NCBI GenBank assembly: GCA_022564135.1
Contig: JADFLZ010000128.1
Coordinates: forward strand, 1-6,346
DNA length: 6,346 nucleotides
Direction of reading: 5' to 3'
From: Candidatus Zixiibacteriota bacterium
GTDB lineage: Bacteria > Zixibacteria > MSB-5A5 > GN15 > FEB-12
The translations under genes and the position numbers were made by a program. Below are positions 1 to 6,017 of this stretch, in pieces (positions within the stretch are counted from its first letter, which is position 1; every line of letters starts with the position of its first letter). The notes beneath the pieces are model-generated. The model was not told where the DNA came from, made no database searches, and saw nothing but the letters and a program-made list of their open reading frames with translations.

Positions 1-729
1 ATAATAAGGCACCAGTTCTAACTGGCCGCTTTGCTTTAGGCGCGGCTGAAAAAGTGGCTGTCTTTCGGTCCCGGAAAAAAAAGACAGTCCGATATCGAAT
101 TGATCAATAGTATGATACCAGCGCAGAGCCCAGTCCTGATGCCACTCTCTGGCATCGGATTCATATTGGGGCTTGTCAGTATTGATTGTAATCGACGGTC
201 TCAGACGGCCATTTTTTCCGGCGAATGTTCTCTCCCTGAAATATGGCAGCCAGAAAATATCAAAGGTGCCGTTGTCAGTTAGCCAGGTAGCCTGAATCAT
301 CGGCTGACCAAGTTTGTCTTCGCCGTCTAAGTTTTCAATCCAGTCGGTCTGATTAATTATATCTACTAAATGAAGAGCCTCGGTCTGCCCCCAGAATACT
401 TTGCGAAAACCGATATTTAAATCCCAGTCAGAAAACCTTTTCTGCCAGAACAATTCGCGCAGATCAAAGTGAGATCGTTCTCTGTCGTTGGCGTCCAGAC
501 GCACGAAAGGTACTATCACCAGCTGTTCGTTTCTGTCCGTCCATTCATGATAGTATTCCAGTTCGGCGGAAAAAGATCCAAACAGCTTATCATCTACATT
601 ATAAGCTGAACCAGAGGGAAACAATCTGGCTTCGACGATGAAATCATAACTTACTTCTGCGCCGGTGACCGCCCCAGCCAGTACAACTGAAGTGATAAAT
701 AAGAACGCAGGCAAAAATGAATATCTCAT
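1..729 (-). CDS. Probable outer-membrane beta-barrel protein, partial (3' end beyond window)
   Basis: The frame is open without a stop from an ATG at 729 to the left edge, giving 243 residues; the C-terminus lies outside. Residues 1-24 look like a Sec signal peptide (hydrophobic 5-20, cleavage after Thr-Gly-Ala24). The mature part is rich in Trp, Tyr and Phe with alternating polar and hydrophobic residues, as in outer-membrane barrels. The most conserved-looking segment is about 108-131 (FRKVFWGQTE, then LVDIINQTDW), followed by GEDKLGQPM (136-144). I recall this kind of segment from conserved uncharacterised barrel proteins encoded beside RND exporters (DUF1302-like), but I cannot assign the family firmly. 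The start lies 4 bp after the stop of the LolA-like gene and has no good Shine-Dalgarno, so translational coupling is likely. A small inverted repeat (CGTAC/GTACG, 738-755) spans the end of the upstream gene. Likely role: outer-membrane end of the transport route. The frame is sure; the function is inferred. Confidence 0.8.
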   Translation of the reverse strand, partial: MRYSFLPAFLFITSVVLAGAVTGAEVSYDFIVEARLFPSGSAYNVDDKLFGSFSAELEYYHEWTDRNEQLVIVPFVRLDANDRERSHFDLRELFWQKRFSDWDLNIGFRKVFWGQTEALHLVDIINQTDWIENLDGEDKLGQPMIQATWLTDNGTFDIFWLPYFRERTFAGKNGRLRPSITINTDKPQYESDAREWHQDWALRWYHTIDQFDIGLSFFSGTERQPLFQPRLKQSGQLELVPYY

Positions 730-733
730 ATTA

Positions 734-1555
734 TTATCGTACCGACTTCAGTACGTTCTGCTTAAAATCTTTTTCCCTCAAGCCTGTTTTAAATTTGTAC
801 TCACTGTACAGTAGTGTAGTCGATTTGCCGGTCTGATGGTTAACCATTTCCATTCTGTCAGCACGCCAGAACTTGTCAAGATATTGTCTGTAGTCATGAA
901 AAGTCAGCGTTTTTAAAAGCGAGCCTTTGCGGTCATAGTATTCAAGTTTCTCTGGAATGTATCTTTCTTTATCAATCCAGACAATCTGTTTGGTGTAGCC
1001 GGAGTTTTTGTCTGTCGGAATCCGTTCGACCACAAAATAAGCAGCGCCGTTTAGAGTGTCGTCTTTGAGATACTTGTAAGTATACTTCTCAACTTCCTGC
1101 GAAGATATATCTTCATAGGCAAACTCGCTGCCCATAAACGGGCCCGATTTATTGTTCGATGAAATCCGCTTGACTCGTTTTAGTGCCGGCAGATAAATCC
1201 ACTGGTCATCCTGTCCTTTGACATGAGTGAAGGACAGAAAAGCTGTCCCTTTGATATCGCGCGGCGTGTCAAAAATTATCAGGCTTTTGTCACCATCACC
1301 TGTAACTTCCAGAGTCCGCGTTCTGATAGTGCGCTTACTCTCCTGACCATGGCGATTGCGCAGTATCATCTTCATAGAGGCGGTGTTATCGACAAATCCG
1401 GAATCCCGCCTGTCAATTTCACGGGCAATGCGCAGTCCTTCTTCCTCAGGCGTGGCGCTGGCGTAAGTACTAAACGAAGCGGTTGATAGTAACAGCAGCA
1501 ATATTAGCGGTTTCATTCTTCTGACTAAAAACAGAATTTTTGCATTCTTTAACAT
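734..1555 (-). CDS. Periplasmic LolA-like outer membrane lipoprotein-sorting protein
   Basis: This 273-residue protein resembles the 'outer membrane lipoprotein-sorting protein' family (LolA_like, COG2834-type). These proteins have a LolA-type fold, a half-barrel with a hydrophobic cavity that carries lipids or lipoproteins through the periplasm. Residues 1-34 form a signal peptide: basic N-region, a Leu-rich core at 16-23, and cleavage after Ala-Ser-Ala34. Family hallmarks are DTPRDIKGTAFL (96-107), QWIYLPALKRVKRI (118-131), GSEFAYEDI (142-150) and EVEKYTYKYL (154-163). Length is normal for the family. The start at 1555 is preferred over Met14 (1516) because AAAGGGGA lies about 8 nt upstream of it. 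There is no lipobox, so the protein should be soluble. It follows the RND gene by 18 bp and precedes the barrel gene by 4 bp, which indicates one operon. It is not canonical LolA, which acts with LolCDE; here an RND/MMPL pump is the expected partner. The family call is strong; the cargo is unknown. Confidence 0.9.
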   Translation of the reverse strand: MLKNAKILFLVRRMKPLILLLLLSTASFSTYASATPEEEGLRIAREIDRRDSGFVDNTASMKMILRNRHGQESKRTIRTRTLEVTGDGDKSLIIFDTPRDIKGTAFLSFTHVKGQDDQWIYLPALKRVKRISSNNKSGPFMGSEFAYEDISSQEVEKYTYKYLKDDTLNGAAYFVVERIPTDKNSGYTKQIVWIDKERYIPEKLEYYDRKGSLLKTLTFHDYRQYLDKFWRADRMEMVNHQTGKSTTLLYSEYKFKTGLREKDFKQNVLKSVR

Positions 1556-1563
1556 TATATTAT

Positions 1564-1570
1564 CCCCTTT
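1564..1570 (-). promoter_or_regulatory. Ribosome binding site that fixes the LolA-like gene start
   Basis: On the minus strand AAAGGGG is followed by an 8-9 nt AT-rich spacer and the ATG at 1555. It supports the longer start over Met14 (ATG at 1516), where the purine-rich AGAAG sits too close to the codon to act. The site lies in the 18-bp gap after the RND stop codon, so this gene can be initiated efficiently and independently within the operon. Confidence 0.75.
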
Positions 1571-1573
1571 ATT

Positions 1574-3952
1574 TTAGTTTAGTGCAGCCAAATCAGACCT
1601 GGCTTCTTCCGATTCGTCGCTCGGTACAAATGATTTTATAGTTTTTGATCTGTCTATGGCCAGTAAAAGGGCTGGAAGTAGCAGAAAATCTGCGATCAAG
1701 GCAAAGGCAATAGTCAAAGCCGCCAGCTGCGCCAGGTCTGAGTTGAGTTTGAAATGCGAAGTTGTCAGCACCAGAAATCCGGCAACCAGCACCACCGATG
1801 TAATAAATAAGGCCCTGCCTACAGTATTAAAGGCATAGCGTACTGAATCTTCCGGAGACAGACCTTTTTCTCTTCTGGCTCTCAGATATTTATTTAAAAA
1901 GTGCACTGTGTCATCGACTACAATGCCGAGAGTCATGCCTACCACCGAGGACTGCGCCATTCCCAGTTCTCCAACCAACAAAGCCCAGGCGCCGAACCCT
2001 AAGACCATCGGTACCATATTCGGGATTATACTTATCAGTCCATACTTGATACTGCCTAAGGCTATGACCATGCACAAGGTAATTAAAATAAGTGCAATGG
2101 CTGAGCTGTTTATCATACTCAAAACTTGCCTTTTTGACAGATGCGAAAACATCAAAGCAGAACTAGAGGCAGCTGCAAACATTTCTTTGGGCGCATGATC
2201 AATAAGCCATTTTTCACCTTGTTCAGAAAGCGCTATCAATTCCGCTGACGGCAAAGTCTTACAGATAATAGTCATTCGTGTTGATGACTTGTCAACACTA
2301 ATCATATTGTTTAAGTCCAGCCCGTAGGGCAGAGACATTTCATACAATAAGGTATACTGGGCGGCCAGGTTACGTTCGTCCGGAATGCGATAGTATGCCG
2401 AATCGTCGCCATGCATGTTCATGTTCAGCCGTTTCATTACTAAGCCGAAATGACTGACATACACAACGCCCGGTAGGGTCTTGTAAAACTCCGCCAGACT
2501 GTCCAGCTTGGCCAGATACTCAGGCTCGGCAATACCGCCTTCTTCTCCTGAGCCAATCGAATGCTCGATCGATCCCATGCCGGTCAAATGTTCGTTGGCA
2601 AAATCGGTGTCTGTGCGAAATCTTATGGTAGTATCAAAAAACTTGACGAATTCATCGTTTAATTTGTTTTGCGGAACCATAACGGCCGCAAATATTACTA
2701 CTACTGCCGAACCAATTAAAATCAAGCGCTGCCTGCCGATAACCCAGTCAGCCCAATCACCAAAGATGTTTGACTTTCGTTCCTTTTGCTGACGGACTTT
2801 TATAGGTAATAGCGACAAAACTGCTGGCAGAAATGTTATTGAAAGAAAGAACGCAACAGTTACTCCCATCGCCGTAATATTGCCTAGATCGCGATATGGG
2901 GGTGAGTCGCTGAAATTGAGACTCAAAAAACCTATGACAGTAGTCAGGCTGGTCAAGAATACCGGCACAAAATTTACCCGCAAACTTTCTATAATGGCGT
3001 CTTTTCGCGAACGACCTAATCGCATCTCCTGAAGCATCGTGACCAGCAGGTGGATACTGTCTGCCACCGCCAGAGTCATTATCATGGTCGGTGCCTGGGC
3101 CGAGAGTGGTGTAAGCTGCACTCCGAACCAGCCGGCCAGGCCTACTGCTGTTGCCGCAGAAAAGCCTATTAATAGTACAGTTGTCATAGTCCCCCAGAAT
3201 GAACGAAGCAGGATTATCATCAGGAAGACGATCATTAAAAACATCAAAGGAAATACAGTCACAAGATCGCCCTGGGTGGCGCTGACAAAAGCATTATTGA
3301 TCATGACCATGCCGGTCAGATAAATTTTTGTACCCGGATATTTATTTTCTAAGCTGTCCGCCAGGGCAGTAGCTGCTGCTGCTGTTGATGGAACCTCGTT
3401 TAGGGATTCACCCGGAAGATGAATTGTAACATTTACGCCGGCCAATTTTCCGTCATTGGAAACTAAATGGCCTTTCAACAGCGGCTCATTTATGGCTATC
3501 AGGCGCACTTTTGCCAGTCCCTCCTGACTGATCGCATCGGCATCTTCAACCAGATCTGCGACTATCAGGTCATCGCCGTCAGCTTCGGAGTGCTGAAAAT
3601 TGGTGACGCCATCGACACGAATTGCAAACGGAAGCAGCCAGCTCTTTTCTGTAAGTTCTGCAATAATCTTGACTGACTGCGCACTAAACGGATCGTGATC
3701 CGGGACGTCTATTACAAATAGAATATTATCGTTTCTTGTATAGACATCCTGCAACTCATTAAACGCCAGAAGCTGCGGATTATCTTCTGAGAAAAAAACC
3801 CGATAGTCTGTAGCAAGTTCGATGAAGCGCGCACCCGAAGCGGCTAAAGCAATCAGGACAAGAAGCCCGACTATAACAGCCCAGCGGTACCTAAGAATAA
3901 ACTTACCGTACCTGCCGCCAAACCCATTGCCGTTTTGATTATTTCTTTCCAA
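1574..3952 (-). CDS. RND superfamily / MMPL-family inner-membrane exporter (COG1033 type)
   Basis: This 792-residue protein has the duplicated architecture of RND/MMPL transporters, which use the proton gradient to move lipids and other hydrophobic molecules. The first half has TM1 at about 23-45, a periplasmic domain at about 46-230, then TM2-6 at about 231-249, 255-280, 285-306, 326-346 and 358-384. The second half has TM7 at about 408-427, a periplasmic domain at about 428-611, then TM8-12 at about 612-632, 635-660, 665-686, 712-731 and 744-768. TM4 carries AVADSIH (Asp298, His301) and the equivalent TM10 carries GIVVDDTVH (Asp680, Asp681, His684), the usual place for proton-relay acidic residues. 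The start codon is TTG: an in-frame TAA at 3968-3970 and the lack of ATG or GTG before TM1 leave no common alternative, and a weak purine-rich site (GAAAG) lies about 9 nt upstream. No HlyD-type adaptor gene is visible. The downstream LolA-like and barrel genes probably act with it. Substrate unknown. Confidence 0.93.
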   Translation of the reverse strand: MERNNQNGNGFGGRYGKFILRYRWAVIVGLLVLIALAASGARFIELATDYRVFFSEDNPQLLAFNELQDVYTRNDNILFVIDVPDHDPFSAQSVKIIAELTEKSWLLPFAIRVDGVTNFQHSEADGDDLIVADLVEDADAISQEGLAKVRLIAINEPLLKGHLVSNDGKLAGVNVTIHLPGESLNEVPSTAAAATALADSLENKYPGTKIYLTGMVMINNAFVSATQGDLVTVFPLMFLMIVFLMIILLRSFWGTMTTVLLIGFSAATAVGLAGWFGVQLTPLSAQAPTMIMTLAVADSIHLLVTMLQEMRLGRSRKDAIIESLRVNFVPVFLTSLTTVIGFLSLNFSDSPPYRDLGNITAMGVTVAFFLSITFLPAVLSLLPIKVRQQKERKSNIFGDWADWVIGRQRLILIGSAVVVIFAAVMVPQNKLNDEFVKFFDTTIRFRTDTDFANEHLTGMGSIEHSIGSGEEGGIAEPEYLAKLDSLAEFYKTLPGVVYVSHFGLVMKRLNMNMHGDDSAYYRIPDERNLAAQYTLLYEMSLPYGLDLNNMISVDKSSTRMTIICKTLPSAELIALSEQGEKWLIDHAPKEMFAAASSSALMFSHLSKRQVLSMINSSAIALILITLCMVIALGSIKYGLISIIPNMVPMVLGFGAWALLVGELGMAQSSVVGMTLGIVVDDTVHFLNKYLRARREKGLSPEDSVRYAFNTVGRALFITSVVLVAGFLVLTTSHFKLNSDLAQLAALTIAFALIADFLLLPALLLAIDRSKTIKSFVPSDESEEARSDLAALN

Positions 3953-3969
3953 TCTATATTTCTTTCTTT

Positions 3970-4032
3970 AAAAAAACCAGGATGATCTGCATCTACCGCA
4001 TGTATGAAATACAGTCCATCCGGTCTGGTTTT
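3970..4032 (-). terminator. Possible attenuator or leaky intrinsic terminator ahead of the RND gene
   Basis: On the minus strand AAAACCAG (4032-4025) pairs with CTGGTTTT (3980-3973). After a 4-nt bulge (4024-4021) the stem extends by GATG (4020-4017) with CATC (3984-3981). The closing arm runs into seven consecutive T (3976-3970), 18 nt before the TTG start. The loop is long (about 32 nt) and contains a small TGTAT-GAA-ATACA inverted repeat (4001-4013). The T-run right after the stem resembles an intrinsic terminator, but the AT-rich stem and large loop make it weak. It could reduce read-through from tetR into the pump gene. Confidence 0.35.
4010..4029. promoter_or_regulatory. Second TetR-type operator, in front of the RND gene
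   Basis: The plus strand reads CAG-TCC-ATCC-GGT-CTG across 4012-4027, an inverted repeat with 5 of 6 arm pairs complementary around a 4-bp centre. Aligned to the operator before tetR (4738-4761), the first 16 bases starting at 4010 match at 14 positions, including the same A-x-C-C centre. It lies 58-77 bp upstream of the TTG start, next to a TATAAC element (4041-4036 on the minus strand), where a bound repressor would block a promoter for the RND-LolA-barrel genes. Binding by the TetR protein encoded next door is inferred. Confidence 0.6.
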
Positions 4033-4035
4033 GTT

Positions 4036-4069
4036 GTTATATATTCGTTTCTATATGTTTTATTTTCAA
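4036..4069 (-). promoter_or_regulatory. AT-rich promoter-like sequence for the RND operon
   Basis: Read on the minus strand, TTGAAA (4069-4064) is followed by overlapping -10-like hexamers TATATA (4043-4038) and TATAAC (4041-4036). The spacing of 20-22 bp is longer than ideal for a sigma-70 promoter, so the exact hexamers are uncertain. The position directly upstream of the second operator, and the similar layout ahead of tetR, are the main arguments for it. Confidence 0.3.
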
Positions 4070-4096
4070 TATTCATTTTTGTTTGTTGATAGGCTT

Positions 4097-4717
4097 TTAG
4101 GTAATCGATTCTACCTGTTTAGCCCTGAGAGAATCAAGGTATATGATCAGTTGCTCACCACAGCGAACAAAAATCTTTCCATCGTTAGAAGTTTTGGCCA
4201 TGCCGATCGCACCTTCAAAACATGCTACAATAAAACAGGCGACATTGCTGGTATCTACATCAGGCCTGACATATCCGTTCTTGATTCCAAGAGAGAAAAC
4301 TTTGGACAAACCGTCCTGCCAGGCTTTGAGAACCTCATTTAGTTTCAAGCGAAAACCTTCGTCGATTCCAGACATTTCATGAGCCAGATTCGCCAAAGGA
4401 CAGCCCTTTATTACGGCTTGTTTGGGAGTATTCTTGATTAGCTCAGCCATGCAGTCTATCAGAGCATCGATAGGATTATCACTTTTATCCAAGGGGTCCA
4501 GCCAGCGCTCTTTCATCAGAGGCCGGATTACCTCATCTATTACAGCATAGCCAAGCTCAGTTTTGCTCTTGAAATGATGATAGAGCGCCCCTTTGGTGGT
4601 GCCTGCTCTCTTGATAATCTCATTCATACTGGTAGCCTGAAATCCGTAGCTGTGGATTTCTTCAAAAGCTGCTTGAACTATTTTTTCTCTAGTGGCTTCT
4701 GAATTTCTAATAGTCAT
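4097..4717 (-). CDS. TetR/AcrR-family transcriptional repressor
   Basis: This 206-residue protein has the length and layout of TetR-family repressors. The N-terminal helix-turn-helix domain spans about residues 8-55, with TREKIVQAA (9-17), the turn GFQATSMNEII (25-35), and recognition helix TTKGALYHHF (40-49) followed by KSKTEL. The C-terminal ligand-binding domain contains GCPLANLAHEMS (105-116), typical of a TetR subgroup that includes regulators of the NemR/AcuR kind; Cys106 lies in this segment, with further cysteines at 89, 161, 166 and 186. The ATG at 4717 has a purine-rich site (AGAGAG) about 10 nt upstream. A strong operator lies just before the gene and a second in the 144-bp gap to the RND gene, so the protein probably represses both itself and the downstream transport operon until an unknown ligand binds. 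The family is certain from sequence; the targets are inferred from site similarity. Confidence 0.93.
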   Translation of the reverse strand: MTIRNSEATREKIVQAAFEEIHSYGFQATSMNEIIKRAGTTKGALYHHFKSKTELGYAVIDEVIRPLMKERWLDPLDKSDNPIDALIDCMAELIKNTPKQAVIKGCPLANLAHEMSGIDEGFRLKLNEVLKAWQDGLSKVFSLGIKNGYVRPDVDTSNVACFIVACFEGAIGMAKTSNDGKIFVRCGEQLIIYLDSLRAKQVESIT

Positions 4718-4737
4718 AATTTATTCACTCTCTTCTT

Positions 4738-4761
4738 TACAGACCAACCGGTCGGTATGTA
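4738..4761. promoter_or_regulatory. TetR-type operator ahead of tetR
   Basis: The plus strand has CAGACC-AACC-GGTCGG at 4740-4755. Extended outward to TA...TA (4738-4757), 7 of 8 arm pairs are complementary around a 4-bp centre. A second, offset symmetry centred between 4749 and 4750 gives 10 of 12 complementary pairs over 4738-4761. The pattern AGACC-N4-GGTC resembles operators of NemR-like TetR regulators. It sits 21-44 bp upstream of the tetR ATG and its far edge overlaps a -10-like TATACA (4763-4758, minus strand), an arrangement expected for autorepression. Confidence 0.72.
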
Positions 4762-4790
4762 TAACTATGAATTAGGTTAAAAAGTTTCAA
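4758..4790 (-). promoter_or_regulatory. Promoter-like sequence for tetR
   Basis: On the minus strand TTGAAA (4790-4785) lies 21 bp before TATACA (4763-4758), which abuts and partly overlaps the operator. The spacer is longer than the usual 17 bp, so the assignment is weak. The same TTGAAA-to-TATA spacing appears ahead of the second operator, which makes the pair more credible than either alone. Confidence 0.3.
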
Positions 4791-4921
4791 ATATCAGCAT
4801 TTTTTTTGATAATTCCGGGATATTTCGCTAAGACTCACCATAGCAACGGCTTAGCCATCGTATTTTGCTGTAAGAACAGCTGCCCGTGCTGAATTTAGAT
4901 CAGTAATCCTAACATGTCCGT

Positions 4922-5872
4922 TTACTTTTTTTCCAGTTTGTCCAAAAAATCTCGAATTGCTTTGATATCGGCTTCGGCATTATCTTGCATTGTCAGGTGC
5001 CCGGCGTTTTCGATAATTACCAGCTCGGCGCCCGGAATAAGGCTCTGGTAATACTTCGCAGTTGCGGGGGTAGAGATATCATACTCACCGGTAATTAGTA
5101 GAGTCGGCAAATTGATTTCACTAAGCCTGTCGGTGCGATTGTATCCTGCCAGAGATCCGGTAGATCGAAAATTATAGGAACCAAACATGTATACGCCCAT
5201 GCTGTGATTCATTGTGGCAAATGTCTGATTTAGTTCATCTGACCAGGGCTGTTTACGCGCAAAGAACCGCCCCAAAAATACCATCATAGCCGGCATGTAA
5301 TCAGGGGAATCGAGAGTGCCTTCCAGTTCATTTTTCTTGATGACTTTTGAGATTGAGTCCGGAAGTGTCTCCAGCAGTTTCACTTTATCTTGAATGTATC
5401 TTTCAATGCTTAATACGGGGCTTGCCAGAACAAGACTTCTTACTCCCGCTGGTTCGCTTAGCATATAATCAGTCGCCAGCATGGTGCCCCAGGAATGCCC
5501 GTATAAGTGAATTTCTTTTAAGTTCAAGGCCTTTCGCACAGCTGCAATCTGTTCAACAAACTTTTCGATTGTCCACAGAGATGTATCTGAGGGGCCGGGA
5601 GAGTTGCCGCAGCCAAGTTGGTCAAAAAAAACAACCGGGCGCTGGTCGGCCAGAGCTTCCAGAGGTTTCAGATAGATACTCGAGACTCCGTTGCCGCCGT
5701 GCAGTATCAATAGAGGGATGCTGCTGCCACCACCAACTATTTTGTACCAGACTTTACCGCCGGTCACTTCAACAAAACCTTCACCCGCTACCAGACTATC
5801 GGTCTGGCCAAAGCTTGATATTGCTAATAGTAAAAATCCAACTGCAGTTAGAAACGATAGACGCTTATTCAT
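4922..5872 (-). CDS. Exported alpha/beta hydrolase, proline iminopeptidase-type (S33)
   Basis: This 316-residue protein has the full alpha/beta-hydrolase set: oxyanion-hole HGGNG (58-62), DQLGCGNS (84-91), nucleophile elbow GHSWG (125-129, Ser127), acid GEYD (Asp265) and GHLTM with catalytic His292. The DQxGCGxS motif, the helical cap at about 155-245 and the GEYDxxTP...AGHLTMQD end match proline-specific peptidases (proline iminopeptidase / tricorn-interacting factor F1 type), which release N-terminal proline or other residues from short peptides. Related folds include lactonases and esterases, so substrate specificity is not certain. Residues 1-23 form a signal peptide (basic MNKR, hydrophobic 6-20, cleavage near Gly22/Gln23), so it should act in the periplasm or outside, whereas classical family members are cytoplasmic. 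The ATG at 5872 has an excellent AAAGGGAG site about 8 nt upstream. It is separated by 145 bp from msrA and 204 bp from tetR, so it is probably its own transcription unit. No clear terminator is seen downstream. Confidence 0.9.
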   Translation of the reverse strand: MNKRLSFLTAVGFLLLAISSFGQTDSLVAGEGFVEVTGGKVWYKIVGGGSSIPLLILHGGNGVSSIYLKPLEALADQRPVVFFDQLGCGNSPGPSDTSLWTIEKFVEQIAAVRKALNLKEIHLYGHSWGTMLATDYMLSEPAGVRSLVLASPVLSIERYIQDKVKLLETLPDSISKVIKKNELEGTLDSPDYMPAMMVFLGRFFARKQPWSDELNQTFATMNHSMGVYMFGSYNFRSTGSLAGYNRTDRLSEINLPTLLITGEYDISTPATAKYYQSLIPGAELVIIENAGHLTMQDNAEADIKAIRDFLDKLEKK

Positions 5873-6017
5873 ATTAAATTACTCCCTTTGAATATAAGAC
5901 AAATTACTAATACTAAAGTGGGTTATCCAAGATAAACTATACATCTGTCCTGAATTTATTTTGCAGGCAAAGACGTAAAGCGTGGAAGTTTAGTTAGTTA
6001 ACAGGTTTTTGTTATAC

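Noticed and set aside
1223..1486. 87-residue plus-strand open frame opposite the LolA-like gene
   Set aside because: It lies wholly within a conserved gene on the other strand and shows no domain or ribosome site.
4004..4342. 112-residue plus-strand open frame opposite the tetR 3' end and leader
   Set aside because: It overlaps a well-supported TetR gene, lacks any family resemblance and has no convincing start context.
4867..4880. Small hairpin GCTGT-AAGA-ACAGC between the hydrolase and tetR genes
   Set aside because: The stem is only 5 bp and no T-run follows on the minus strand, so it is not a convincing terminator for the hydrolase gene. Nothing else recognisable was seen in 4791-4921.
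5791..5807. Inverted repeat CCAGAC-TATCG-GTCTGG resembling a third operator
   Set aside because: It lies inside the hydrolase coding sequence, its arms are spaced one base closer than in the two intergenic operators, and it codes for the start of the mature protein. It may be chance, though a search for conservation would settle it.
5347..5877. 176-residue open frame on the plus strand opposite the hydrolase gene
   Set aside because: It is antisense to a gene with complete catalytic motifs, shows no recognisable domain and has an implausible composition. It is a shadow frame.
5873..6017. Promoter for the hydrolase gene (TTGGAT at 5930-5925 with TAATTT 18 bp downstream)
   Set aside because: Both hexamers match the sigma-70 consensus at only about half of positions. 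A promoter probably exists here but cannot be placed.
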